From assembly GCF_038396765.1 (NCBI RefSeq), contig NZ_CP150096.1, positions 4,137,001 to 4,201,000 of the forward strand: 64,000 nt of DNA, in the 5' to 3' direction. The DNA is from Chitinophaga caseinilytica. Its GTDB lineage: Bacteria > Bacteroidota > Bacteroidia > Chitinophagales > Chitinophagaceae. Below are positions 9,433 to 17,815 of the stretch, piece after piece (the stretch's first letter is position 1; each line of letters begins with the position of its first letter). The notes below the pieces were generated by a model. The model made no database searches, was not told the origin of the DNA, and saw nothing but the letters and a program-made list of their open reading frames with translations. The translations under genes and the position numbers were made by a program.

Positions 9433-10792
9433 CGTAAGGTATATTGTATTTTTCGAGCCTGCGGTAGAGCGCGCTCCGCGTGAGCCCCAGCGCTGCCGCC
9501 GCCCGCGCGATCTTGTTTTGATGGAAAGCCATCGCCTTGCGGATCATTTCCACTTCCAGATCTTCCAGCGTAATGGTGCCCACGCCGGGAAGCTGCAATT
9601 GCCCCTTCGCGGCCGGCGAAAGCTCCAGCTGCCCGCTGAAATGCCCGATTTCCAGCACATCGGCGTTATGCACGAGCATCGTACGTTCGGTGAGGTTCTT
9701 CAGTTGCCGGATATTCCCCGGCAAGGACAGCGATTGCAGCCATTTCAGCGCTTCTTTCGAAACGGTGAGCGCGGGCCGGTTATAGATTTCGCGGAGGTTG
9801 CGGATGAAGTGGTTGACCAGCAGGGGAATATCGCCCGGCCGCTCGCGGAGGGCGGGGAGGTGAATGGTGATGAGGTTGATGCGGTAGAGGAGGTCTTCCC
9901 GGAAAGAGCCGTCGGCCACCATCTGGTGAAGGTTCTTGTTGGTGGCGCATACCACACGCACGTCCACCGTTTTGGTGCGGCTGCTGCCGAGTACTTCATA
10001 CGTCCGGTCTTGCAGCACGCGCAGCAGTTTCACCTGGCTGGAGGGCTCGAGGTCGCCGGTTTCGTCGAGGAAGATGGTGCCTTTGTTCGCCAGTTCGAAA
10101 CGACCGGTGCGGTCGAACCGGGCGTCGGTGAAGGCGCCGCGGACGTGCCCGAACATCTCGCTTTCGAACAGGGAGGCGGAGATGCCGCCGAGGTTCACTT
10201 TCACGAAGGGGCGCTGTTTGCGGCGCGAGTTCTGGTGAATGGCTTCGGCAACGAGTTCCTTGCCTGTCCCGCTTTCGCCGGTGATGAGCACGGAAGCGTC
10301 GGTAGCGGCAACGCGCCCGATCGTTTCGAGGACCTGCAGCATGGCGGGGTCTTCTCCGATGATCTGGCGGAAGTCGTAGTCTTTGTCGAGCTGCTTGCGG
10401 GTGAGGCCGCGGACGGGCTTTTTGTCCTGCAGCGCCAGCACGGTGCGTACGGATTGCAGGAGGGCGTCGTTGCTCCAGGGCTTGGTGATGAAATCGGCCG
10501 CGCCGAGCTTCATGCCCTGAACGGCCAGTTCTATGCTGCCCCAGCCGGTGATGAGGATCACGGGGATGGTGTGGTCGAAGGTTTTGATGCGATCGAGCAG
10601 GGCCATGCCTTCTTCGCCGGTGGTGCGGTTGGAAAAATTCAGGTCGAGGAGGATGAGGCCTGGCCTCGTTTGGGAAATGGCTTCCATGGCCTGTTCCGGC
10701 GTGCCGGCGGCGGAAGCTTCAAATCCCTCCTGTCGTAAAAGCAGCAGGAGGGAGGTGCGGACTGCGATATCGTCGTCAATGATCAGGATCAT
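9416..10792 (-). CDS. NtrC-family sigma-54-dependent response regulator
   Basis: A 458-residue regulator: receiver domain (acceptor Asp50 in LILLDLN), AAA+ domain (Walker A GESGTGKE at 172-179; Walker B GTIFLDE) and a C-terminal Fis-type helix-turn-helix (KIARAAAALGLTRSALYRRL). The sigma-54-contact loop at 219-224 reads GAFTDA, not the canonical GAFTGA. Co-transcribed with the kinase at 8194. In Bacteroidota, NtrC/kinase pairs of this type often lie beside MacB-like ABC export operons; one lies 2.5 kb away at 13.3-19.1 kb with candidate sites in its promoter region, so it is the likely target by inference. Confidence 0.92.
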   Translation of the reverse strand: MILIIDDDIAVRTSLLLLLRQEGFEASAAGTPEQAMEAISQTRPGLILLDLNFSNRTTGEEGMALLDRIKTFDHTIPVILITGWGSIELAVQGMKLGAADFITKPWSNDALLQSVRTVLALQDKKPVRGLTRKQLDKDYDFRQIIGEDPAMLQVLETIGRVAATDASVLITGESGTGKELVAEAIHQNSRRKQRPFVKVNLGGISASLFESEMFGHVRGAFTDARFDRTGRFELANKGTIFLDETGDLEPSSQVKLLRVLQDRTYEVLGSSRTKTVDVRVVCATNKNLHQMVADGSFREDLLYRINLITIHLPALRERPGDIPLLVNHFIRNLREIYNRPALTVSKEALKWLQSLSLPGNIRQLKNLTERTMLVHNADVLEIGHFSGQLELSPAAKGQLQLPGVGTITLEDLEVEMIRKAMAFHQNKIARAAAALGLTRSALYRRLEKYNIPYDEAAD

Positions 10793-10857
10793 ACGCCTTC
10801 ACTAAAAATTATCGGGTTGTGCCATTAAAAACAGCGCATGGTCAAAAAAACCTTCGG

Positions 10858-11835
10858 TTACGCTTCTGCGGTAACCCGGGCATATTTGTTCCTGTATTCC
10901 AAAGGCGTGAGCCCGGTAACTTTTTTGAAAGTATCCCGGAAAGCCTTGGTGTCGGTATATCCCACGTCGAACATCACTTCGCTGACATTTTTCCTGGAAG
11001 CTTCGAAATGGCGTTTGGCGGCTTCTATACGCACCCGTTGGATATATTCGAGGGGGGTATTGTTGGTAGCCTGGCGGAACCTCCGCTCGAAGGTCCGGCG
11101 CCCGGAATTGACGATAGCCGCCAGTTCGTCTATCGTCATTTTTTCGGTGTAATTCTTCTCAATGTAGTCCTGTACCTGGATGATCTCATCGTCGGCATGT
11201 CTTTTTTGTCCTTTAAATACCGTAAAAACCGCCTGGCTGCTACGCCCGATATCCAGCGCGAAGTTTTTAGAGATGAGAACGGCCGTTTCCCGGTCGGAAA
11301 ACTTCTCGATCAGGTATAGCACCAGGTTCCAGAGGCTGCTGGCACCGCCGCTGCTGTAGATGTTCCCGACTTCGGTGATAATGGCGCCGTCTACCACCGC
11401 AATCCCGGGGTAGCGCACACGGAACTCGTCGAGGTAAGCCCAGTGCGTGGAGCATTTCTTGCCGTTCAGCAGCCCTGTTTCCGCCAGCAGGAAAGCCCCC
11501 AGGCAGAGGCTGGCCACGCTGCAGCCCTTTTCATACAATTGCCGGAAGTAGGGAATGGCTTCGGCATTGATCCTGATACCATCATCCAGATCGCCGTACA
11601 CGGGCGGGATGATCAGCAGATCGGTTGCGCCCACATCCTGCAACAGCCGGTCGGCCTTAATGGTATATTCACCGTCGTTCGCAGATACGAAAGGGGTAAG
11701 ACCGGCATATTCCACTTCGAATATGGGCTCCTTTCCCAAAGCCATCAGAAAGTCGTTCGCTGCCTTGAAGGCACGGTAGGGAGGCGTTACCGCTTCTATG
11801 ACACCTTTTTCGGGTGCGAAAACTGTTACTCGCAT
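10858..11835 (-). CDS. GlxA-family transcriptional regulator (DJ-1/PfpI-like domain plus AraC DNA-binding domain)
   Basis: A 325-residue protein. Residues 1-190 form a DJ-1/PfpI-like domain with the nucleophile-elbow segment SLCLGAFLLAETGLL; residues ~225-325 are an AraC-type double helix-turn-helix (MTIDELAAIVNSGRRTFERRF and the second helix VSEVMFDVGYTDTKAF). Such regulators sense small molecules. It diverges from the VOC-VOC-DoxX set over 139 bases, the usual layout of a regulator and its target. The minus-strand leader contains TATCTTTA (11856-11863), one base off TAnnTTTG. Confidence 0.9.
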   Translation of the reverse strand: MRVTVFAPEKGVIEAVTPPYRAFKAANDFLMALGKEPIFEVEYAGLTPFVSANDGEYTIKADRLLQDVGATDLLIIPPVYGDLDDGIRINAEAIPYFRQLYEKGCSVASLCLGAFLLAETGLLNGKKCSTHWAYLDEFRVRYPGIAVVDGAIITEVGNIYSSGGASSLWNLVLYLIEKFSDRETAVLISKNFALDIGRSSQAVFTVFKGQKRHADDEIIQVQDYIEKNYTEKMTIDELAAIVNSGRRTFERRFRQATNNTPLEYIQRVRIEAAKRHFEASRKNVSEVMFDVGYTDTKAFRDTFKKVTGLTPLEYRNKYARVTAEA

Positions 11836-11974
11836 AGACTTGAAAATGTTATAAGTAAAGATACGGCATGCCTGTCATTTTCACCCCCTTAATTTGACGC
11901 ATTCATGCAGTATCGGTTTCGGGGATTTGGGCCACCTTTGTTTCAACGAACGAAAAACTAAAAACACACACAAC

Positions 11975-12379
11975 ATGGCAAAGAAAATCTTTATCAATTT
12001 ACCCGTAGCCGATCTTGGAAAGTCGATGGACTTCTATACGAAAACCGGCTTTACCAATAACCCGGTGTTTACGGACGAAACGGCGGCCTGCATGGTGCTG
12101 AGCGACGAAATATATGTAATGCTGCTGACCCACGACAAGTTTACCCAGTTTACGGACAAAAAGATCATCGATGCCAAAACGGGCATTGGCGTGATCAACT
12201 CCGTATCGCTGGACAGCCGCGCAGAAATGGACATCATGGCGGATGCCGCGCTGAATGCCGGCGGTACCGAGCCCAGCACGCCGAAAGATTACGGGTTTAT
12301 GCAACAACGTAGCTTCAGTGATCCGGATGGCAACCATTGGGAAGTATGTTACATGGATATGAGCCAGTTCCCCGGCTAA
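11975..12379 (+). CDS. VOC-superfamily (glyoxalase/bleomycin-resistance-like) protein
   Basis: A 134-residue protein. The ATG at 11975 (MAKKIFINLPV) sits after an A-rich leader and gives the usual VOC N-terminus; a longer frame from 11894 adds sequence without homology-like character. It has two beta-alpha-beta-beta-beta halves typical of the family, with FSDPDGNHWEVCYMD carrying the usual C-terminal metal-ligand Glu. The substrate is unknown. It is the first gene of a three-gene run with a second VOC protein (TAATG overlap) and a DoxX-like protein, divergent from a GlxA regulator. Confidence 0.85.
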   Translation: MAKKIFINLPVADLGKSMDFYTKTGFTNNPVFTDETAACMVLSDEIYVMLLTHDKFTQFTDKKIIDAKTGIGVINSVSLDSRAEMDIMADAALNAGGTEPSTPKDYGFMQQRSFSDPDGNHWEVCYMDMSQFPG

Positions 12380-12786
12380 TGATGAAGCATGCAGGATCTC
12401 CTTTCGCCGTGCACCTTTCCTTCAACGGCAATTGCAGCCAGGCTTTCCATTATTACAGGACATGCTTCGGCGGAGAATTGACGGTGCAAACCCTGGCAGA
12501 CACGCCGATCGGCAAGGGGCTGGACAGTGACATGCAGAACGCCGTGGTCTGGGCCACCCTGGAAAACAAGTATTTCAAGCTGGTGGGGACAGACCTCACG
12601 GATGAAAACCGCATCGTTTCCGGCAATAACGTCAGCATCCTCATCGAATGCCCGTCTTTTACCGAGCGGACCCGGCTGATCAACAAGCTCATTAACCGGA
12701 ATTTCTGCTCGATCGAAAACACCAATCCCCTGGTCAATATCATCGACATATACCGCATCTGTTGGATATTAAGTGTTCATTCATAA
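12379..12786 (+). CDS. PhnB-like VOC protein
   Basis: About 135 residues, starting at the ATG that overlaps the previous stop (TAATG at 12377-12381); a second ATG follows at 12382. The N-terminal half has the PhnB signature (HLSFNGNCSQAFHYYRTCFGG), and the middle NVSILIECPSF also fits. The C-terminus (NPLVNIIDIYRICWILSVH) corresponds to the usual DKYGVNWVLS-type ending, so I regard the gene as intact although diverged. Translational coupling suggests it acts with the first VOC protein. Confidence 0.75.
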   Translation: MMKHAGSPFAVHLSFNGNCSQAFHYYRTCFGGELTVQTLADTPIGKGLDSDMQNAVVWATLENKYFKLVGTDLTDENRIVSGNNVSILIECPSFTERTRLINKLINRNFCSIENTNPLVNIIDIYRICWILSVHS

Positions 12787-12797
12787 ACTTTACTACA

Positions 12798-13214
12798 ATG
12801 AAAACGACTAAAATTATTTTCTGGATAACCACCATCGCTATTTTCCTTTTCGAAGGTGTTATGCCCATCAGCTCCCTGATTTTCACGCCGGAGTATACTT
12901 ACATCGGCACGCGGCCCCTCGGGTATCCCGACTACTTCGCCGTTGCGTTGATTTTCTTCAAGCTTGCAGGCGTGCTGGCTATATTGCTGCCCCAGGTACC
13001 GGCCAGGCTGAAGGAATGGGCTTATGCCGGGCTCACGTTCAACCTGGTGTTTGCCGTGATCAGCCACGTGGTGGTAGATGGCAACATCGCTTACATCCTG
13101 ATGCCCATCGTCGTAATGGCGGTACTGGCGGGCTCGTATTTCAGCTGGCATAAGATCCATGCCGCCAGGAACCGGCAAAAGGAAGACGGGCTTTACGTAC
13201 GGAGCATGGCCTGA
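12798..13214 (+). CDS. DoxX-like integral membrane protein
   Basis: A 138-residue protein with four membrane helices (~5-25, ~45-65, ~75-95, ~100-120), starting at 12798 (MKTTKIIFWITT). The pattern, including the segment PDYFAVALIFFKLAGVLAIL, is that of DoxX-like proteins of Bacteroidota. Function unknown; DoxX relatives are linked to redox or small-molecule stress. It follows the PhnB-like gene by 11 bases and ends before a strong terminator. Confidence 0.8.
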   Translation: MKTTKIIFWITTIAIFLFEGVMPISSLIFTPEYTYIGTRPLGYPDYFAVALIFFKLAGVLAILLPQVPARLKEWAYAGLTFNLVFAVISHVVVDGNIAYILMPIVVMAVLAGSYFSWHKIHAARNRQKEDGLYVRSMA

Positions 13215-13235
13215 AGTGCCCGTTGATCCATATTC

Positions 13236-13274
13236 AAACGTGTTGCGCCTTTGCAGGCACAACACGTTTTTTTA
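13236..13274. terminator. Terminator between DoxX-like gene and the convergent ABC operon
   Basis: A 14-bp stem with one mismatch (13236-13249 with 13256-13269) and a T7 tail on the plus strand. It stops the plus-strand VOC-DoxX transcript and lies just beyond the stop of the minus-strand ABC operon. Confidence 0.8.
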
Positions 13275-14441
13275 TTAATCTTCATGCAAGGCCACCGCCG
13301 GGTAGATTTTCGCGGCCTGTCTGCCGGGGTACAGCGCACAGAGGGTGACGAGCGCGTACAGGAACAGGGTCGCCAGGAGGATGGCGGCGATGTAGGTAGC
13401 CGCGGGAAGGTCGAACAGGTGGAGCAGTGGGAACTGCACCGCGAGTATAATCCCCAGCAGGAGCGGGAGGCTCGTCAGCACAAGGGCTTCGCCCACGATC
13501 TGCCGGGTGATGCCGCCAGAGGTGGCGCCCACGGCCATGCGCAGGCCGATCTCACCCCGGCGTTTGTTCACGCTGTACCATACAACCCCGTAGATACCCA
13601 GGGCTACGTTCAATACCAGGAAACCGCTGATCACCAGCATAAGGATGACGGGAATGAGCGACATCCGGTTTTTTACCACGCGCTTGTCTTCCAGTTTTTC
13701 GATCTCTGTACTGGAAGCGGGGAACTGGTGCATGATGGTTTTGTAGATCCGGCTTTCGGTAGACAGGGCCGCGCTGTTGGTCAGTTTGATAAGGAATTTA
13801 TCCTGGAAGCCGCTGTCGATCCGCTGATAGATGGCCGATCTGACTTCGGCGTAATCACCCCCGATCTTCATGTTCCGTACCACGCCCACGATGCGCCGCT
13901 CGCCGTCGTCGTTGATGATCTTGCCCACAGGGTCTTCCTTCCCGAAGAACCTTTCCGCCAGCGTTTCATTGATGACTACCGGGCGGCGGGTGCCGGTAAC
14001 GTCTGCCCTGGAGAACCATTTCCCCCGTACCATATGCACCTGCAGGAGCCTGGCGTAATCATCGTCTGCCCAGTATTGGTCGGCTTGTTCATGAATATTG
14101 TTATAAGAGATATTGTTGCTGGAGGTGCTCATCGTGTAGGGACTATTGCTGCTCACAAATGATACGGCCGATATACCGGGTATCGCCTGCAGGGAGCGTT
14201 TCAGCTGCTCGGAAAGCTGGGTGAGCGAATCGCGGGGAGGCTCGTTGGGAAACCGTGTAAACGAGGCAACGGTGAGCACGCGCTCGTATTCGAAGCCGCG
14301 CGGCTGGCGGTAATTGCCGTAGTTGTAGACCAGCATGGTAAATACGGCGAACAGAACAAGGAAAGAGATGAACAGCTCAAGGAACAGCAGGAAATGCTGT
14401 CGTTTTTTATTCCAGATGAGGGTAAGCAGATGTTGTAGCAT
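13275..14441 (-). CDS. MacB/FtsX-type ABC transporter permease (second copy)
   Basis: A 388-residue permease: one N-terminal helix (FLLFLELFISFLVLFAVFTM), a large periplasmic MacB_PCD-type domain, and three C-terminal helices of the FtsX domain (~270-380) ending in LYPGRQAAKIYPAVALHED, the usual end of this family. The cytoplasmic loop NKRRGEIGLRMAVGA is the expected ATPase-coupling helix. Last gene of the HlyD-TolC-ATPase-permease-permease operon, 9 bases after the first permease. The two permeases probably form a heterodimer. Confidence 0.9.
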   Translation of the reverse strand: MLQHLLTLIWNKKRQHFLLFLELFISFLVLFAVFTMLVYNYGNYRQPRGFEYERVLTVASFTRFPNEPPRDSLTQLSEQLKRSLQAIPGISAVSFVSSNSPYTMSTSSNNISYNNIHEQADQYWADDDYARLLQVHMVRGKWFSRADVTGTRRPVVINETLAERFFGKEDPVGKIINDDGERRIVGVVRNMKIGGDYAEVRSAIYQRIDSGFQDKFLIKLTNSAALSTESRIYKTIMHQFPASSTEIEKLEDKRVVKNRMSLIPVILMLVISGFLVLNVALGIYGVVWYSVNKRRGEIGLRMAVGATSGGITRQIVGEALVLTSLPLLLGIILAVQFPLLHLFDLPAATYIAAILLATLFLYALVTLCALYPGRQAAKIYPAVALHED

Positions 14442-14450
14442 ACTAATGAT

Positions 14451-15689
14451 TTAAACGGTTTTCAATGCTTTGGCGATCTGCATACGGCTCATCCGCCAGG
14501 CAGGGTACGCTCCGGAAAGACAGCCGAAAAACACGCAGATGACGAGGCTCACGGCCAGTACGGTCAGGTTCAGGCTCAGGCGTACATGTGCGAAGAGTTC
14601 GGCCTGGTTGAGCAGGGCGATCACGATCAGCGACAATGCGATCCCGATCACACCGCCGATCAGCGTGAGAATAATGTTTTCCACGATGAACTGCACCACC
14701 AGCGTGCCGGAAGATGCTCCGAACGCCTTGCGCACGCCGATCTCGGACGCTCTTTCCAGGATCCGGCTGAGGTTGAGGTTCACCAGGTTCAGCGTGGGCA
14801 GCAGCAGGAAGAAAAGCAGGAAAATCCCCAGATAGGTAAAGAGTTTGGCGCTGCCATCCGTTCCATCCCGGCCGAGCAGCAGCCTTGTAAATGTGGTGAG
14901 ATAGGGTTGCGCATATACTTTCAGTTCCGTGAAATCGCGGTAAGGCATCGGCACACGCTTCATAACGTTGTCGAATTCCGCTTTTACCGCAGGTATTTCG
15001 GCCTTGCTTTTGGCCATCATGATAGCCAGGTAGGTACCGTTATAGTTTTTGTTGGCCAGCTCCTGCTGGGAAAGCGTCCACGGCAGGTACATATTTCCAT
15101 ATGCGAAGAGCTGTGTGATGGGGACGCTTTTTACGACGCCGATCACCTTATATTGCTGGTTGTCGGTTTCCAGCATTTTTCCTACAGCGGAAACGCCTTC
15201 GCCGAAATACTTATCGCGCGTGCCTTCCGTGATCACGGCCACGCGCTCGCCGGCGTCGATCTGGGCTTGGTTGTAGGCTTTCCCTTCGAGGAAATTGAAT
15301 TGCATCACCTGCCAGAACCCTGCGTTGGTATACTTGATGTCGATCACCAGTTTCCGGTTGTTGACGTAGGTATTAGTGGGGTTGAAGAAGGACGAGATGG
15401 CTACGGCTTCGGGCGTTTTCATGGGCGCCACGTAAGTCTGGAGAAAGTGATAGCTAAAGGGGCTCGTATTCATACCCTGTTTTTCGGGATTGCTCATTGC
15501 CATCTGCAGGGAATACAGGTTCCTGTCGCGGTGCACGTCGGGGTAGGAGCTGCTCACCAGGTGGTCAGACACGGCCGTGAGCACCATCAGGATGGTAAGG
15601 GAAAAGCTGATGCCGAAAAGCGAGATGAACGTGAAGAACTTCCTGCGCTTCAGTACGGCTATGGCGATTTTGAAATAGTTTATAAGCAT
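14451..15689 (-). CDS. MacB/FtsX-type ABC transporter permease (first copy)
   Basis: A 412-residue permease with the same plan as its neighbour: N-terminal helix (FFTFISLFGISFSLTILMVL), a periplasmic domain of about 230 residues, and three C-terminal helices. RASEIGVRKAFGAS is the coupling loop and SGAYPAWRMSRMQIAKALK the typical end. It lies between the ATPase and the second permease in one operon. Such mechanotransmission transporters do not move substrate through the inner membrane; they drive periplasmic lipoproteins, peptides or drugs out through an adaptor and TolC. The substrate is unknown here. Confidence 0.9.
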   Translation of the reverse strand: MLINYFKIAIAVLKRRKFFTFISLFGISFSLTILMVLTAVSDHLVSSSYPDVHRDRNLYSLQMAMSNPEKQGMNTSPFSYHFLQTYVAPMKTPEAVAISSFFNPTNTYVNNRKLVIDIKYTNAGFWQVMQFNFLEGKAYNQAQIDAGERVAVITEGTRDKYFGEGVSAVGKMLETDNQQYKVIGVVKSVPITQLFAYGNMYLPWTLSQQELANKNYNGTYLAIMMAKSKAEIPAVKAEFDNVMKRVPMPYRDFTELKVYAQPYLTTFTRLLLGRDGTDGSAKLFTYLGIFLLFFLLLPTLNLVNLNLSRILERASEIGVRKAFGASSGTLVVQFIVENIILTLIGGVIGIALSLIVIALLNQAELFAHVRLSLNLTVLAVSLVICVFFGCLSGAYPAWRMSRMQIAKALKTV

Positions 15690-15708
15690 GGGTAGCGGAT
15701 TAAGGGAT

Positions 15709-16374
15709 TTACTGTACCTGGGCGCCGTCGAACAGGCGAACGAGCCGGTGGGTTTTACGGGCCATTTGTTCGTCGTGCGTCACCATCACGATGGTGGTGC
15801 CGTCTTCCTTGTTGAGGCGCAGGAGGATGTCCATCACTTCGTTGCCCATGGCGCTGTCGAGGTTGCCGGTGGGCTCATCGGCCAGGATGATCGATGGACG
15901 GCCTACGATGGCCCGGGCGATGGCCACGCGTTGTTTTTGCCCGCCGGAAAGCTGTGTGGGGAAGTGTTTCATGCGGTTGCCGAGGCCCACTTTGCCGAGG
16001 GCTTCCGCCGCCAGCTCCCGCCTTTCTTTGGCCGTGGATTTGCGGTACAGCAACGGCAGCTCCACGTTATCGAGCACGCGCAGGTCGTTGATGAGATGGT
16101 AGCTCTGGAAAATGAACCCGATGCTCTGGTTCCGGAAATGCGCCAGCTGCTTGTCGCGCAGGTGAACGGTATCCGACCCGGCGATGGTGACCTGTCCGCC
16201 GCTCGGCGCGTCCAGCAGGCCCATGATATTGAGCAGGGTGCTTTTGCCGCAGCCGGAAGGGCCCATGATGCTGAGGAATTCCCCTTTGGCTATGTTGAGG
16301 TCGATGCCGTTGAGGGCTTGTGTTTCCACCGTATCGGTGCGGTACACTTTTTCAATCTTTTTCAATTGTATCAT
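15709..16374 (-). CDS. MacB/LolD-type ABC transporter ATPase
   Basis: A 221-residue ATP-binding subunit. The start at 16374 (MIQLKKIEKVY) is the family start; a longer frame from 16428 adds 18 poor residues. Walker A GPSGCGKST, signature LSGGQ and Walker B ILADEPTGNLDS are all present, along with the H-loop VMVTHD. It overlaps the end of the TolC gene by 23 bases and precedes the two permeases, so it powers this exporter. Confidence 0.93.
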   Translation of the reverse strand: MIQLKKIEKVYRTDTVETQALNGIDLNIAKGEFLSIMGPSGCGKSTLLNIMGLLDAPSGGQVTIAGSDTVHLRDKQLAHFRNQSIGFIFQSYHLINDLRVLDNVELPLLYRKSTAKERRELAAEALGKVGLGNRMKHFPTQLSGGQKQRVAIARAIVGRPSIILADEPTGNLDSAMGNEVMDILLRLNKEDGTTIVMVTHDEQMARKTHRLVRLFDGAQVQ

Positions 16375-17815
16375 AACTGATCTTTTTATTTTTTTCGAAA
16401 TCGTATAGGGATAAATAACGTAATTCATAATAGGCGCCCCAGAAATCCCGCAGCGCCAGGATGTAATCGCGCTTGGCCTGGTCTTTCTCCGAAAAGGCGA
16501 TGCTCAGGTCGGTGATGCTCAGGTTGCCCAGCACGTACCGCTGCCGCGCGATCTCGTATTTCTCTGACGCGATGCTGTCTGCCGACGCGCTCAGTTGCAC
16601 CTGTTCCTGCATCATGGTGTAGAGCGTAACCTGGGTGGTGACCGACTGCGCGAAATTCTGTTTGTCCTGTTCCACTGCGTATTGCGTAAATTCCAGGTTG
16701 GCTTCCGCCGTTTTGGTGCGGGAGCGCTGGCGACCCCAGTCCAGCACCGGGATGGTGAATTTCAGTTCCACCAGCTGCTGGTTGCGCGGGTCGCGGTACA
16801 CTTTTCCCAGATCGGCCGCGCTGTTGGAATAGCCGAGGTTCGCGTTCAGGGCGGCGTTCAATCCGTTTTCACCTTTCGCTTTCGCCACGTCCCTTTTCGC
16901 TTCGCGGATGCGGCGCTCGTATGCGATGGATTGGGCGTTGTTGGCATACGCTTCTTCGAGCACGCGCTCCGCGTTCACCTGCATGGCTATTATGGCCGGC
17001 GGCAGCGTGAGCCTGATTTTCCCGGCGTGCTGCATGCCAGCGTAGGCGCGGAGGTTCATGGCTGCGATCTCCATGTCGCGGCGCGCCCTGCCGGCCGATT
17101 TCTCGGCTTTCAGGTATTCCAGCTGCAATTGTAAGATTTCGTTGCGGGAAATTTTGCCCAGCGCGAATTTTTCGTCGGCGATGCGCTGGATCTGGCGGGT
17201 ATTTTCGAGGTTGGTAACGGCGATTTGGAAATTGACCTGCGCCAGCAGCAGGTCGAAAAAGTAATCGGTCGCCTGCACGCCGATGAATTCCATGTCGGCG
17301 ATGAACTGCTGTTTGCTTTCGGCGAATTTAATGGGCGCGATACGGGTGTCCCACTTCATCTGGTTGAACTGGAACAGCGGCTGCGTATACCCGATGGTGT
17401 AAGGGATAGCGTTGTACAGCTTGGTGCCGGCATTGAAATCATCGAACCGTTGCAGTTGCGTGGCGCCGTAGATACGGCCGCCCGTTGCGGTAATCCCTTG
17501 GCTGAAGGAGAGGTTGAGCGCGGAGTTGTTATAATGCACCGGTTCGAATTTTATGGTGCCATTCGGCTGCGTAACGGGGTTGAACGTTTTCTGGAACCCT
17601 GGCAAATTGCCTTCCAGCGCCAGCTGTGGCTGATAATTGGAGCGATGGGTGCGCCATTCCCAATATTTCGTTTTGCGGACGGTGATGGCCTGCTTTGCGG
17701 CGATGGAGCCCTTGCGCGCCATGTCCACCACCTCGTCCAGCGAAAGCTGCAGGGTGTCCTGGGCGGGGAGGAGCCCCGGCAAACAGCATAATATGAGAAT
17801 CGGGATCAATTTCAT
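16352..17815 (-). CDS. TolC-family outer-membrane channel of the ABC exporter
   Basis: A 487-residue protein with a signal peptide (MKLIPILILCCLPGLLPAQ) and two long helical-hairpin repeats with beta strands, as in TolC. Its position between the HlyD adaptor (4-base overlap) and the ATPase makes it the outer-membrane duct of a MacAB-TolC-like tripartite pump. It carries no lipobox, unlike the outer-membrane factor joined to the RND pump at 1-3750. Confidence 0.88.
   Translation of the reverse strand: MKLIPILILCCLPGLLPAQDTLQLSLDEVVDMARKGSIAAKQAITVRKTKYWEWRTHRSNYQPQLALEGNLPGFQKTFNPVTQPNGTIKFEPVHYNNSALNLSFSQGITATGGRIYGATQLQRFDDFNAGTKLYNAIPYTIGYTQPLFQFNQMKWDTRIAPIKFAESKQQFIADMEFIGVQATDYFFDLLLAQVNFQIAVTNLENTRQIQRIADEKFALGKISRNEILQLQLEYLKAEKSAGRARRDMEIAAMNLRAYAGMQHAGKIRLTLPPAIIAMQVNAERVLEEAYANNAQSIAYERRIREAKRDVAKAKGENGLNAALNANLGYSNSAADLGKVYRDPRNQQLVELKFTIPVLDWGRQRSRTKTAEANLEFTQYAVEQDKQNFAQSVTTQVTLYTMMQEQVQLSASADSIASEKYEIARQRYVLGNLSITDLSIAFSEKDQAKRDYILALRDFWGAYYELRYLSLYDFEKNKKISYDTIEKD

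Noticed and set aside
10800..10857. TGGCAC on the minus strand as a sigma-54 promoter of the NtrC gene
   Set aside because: The -24 box is perfect but no TTGC follows at the required spacing.
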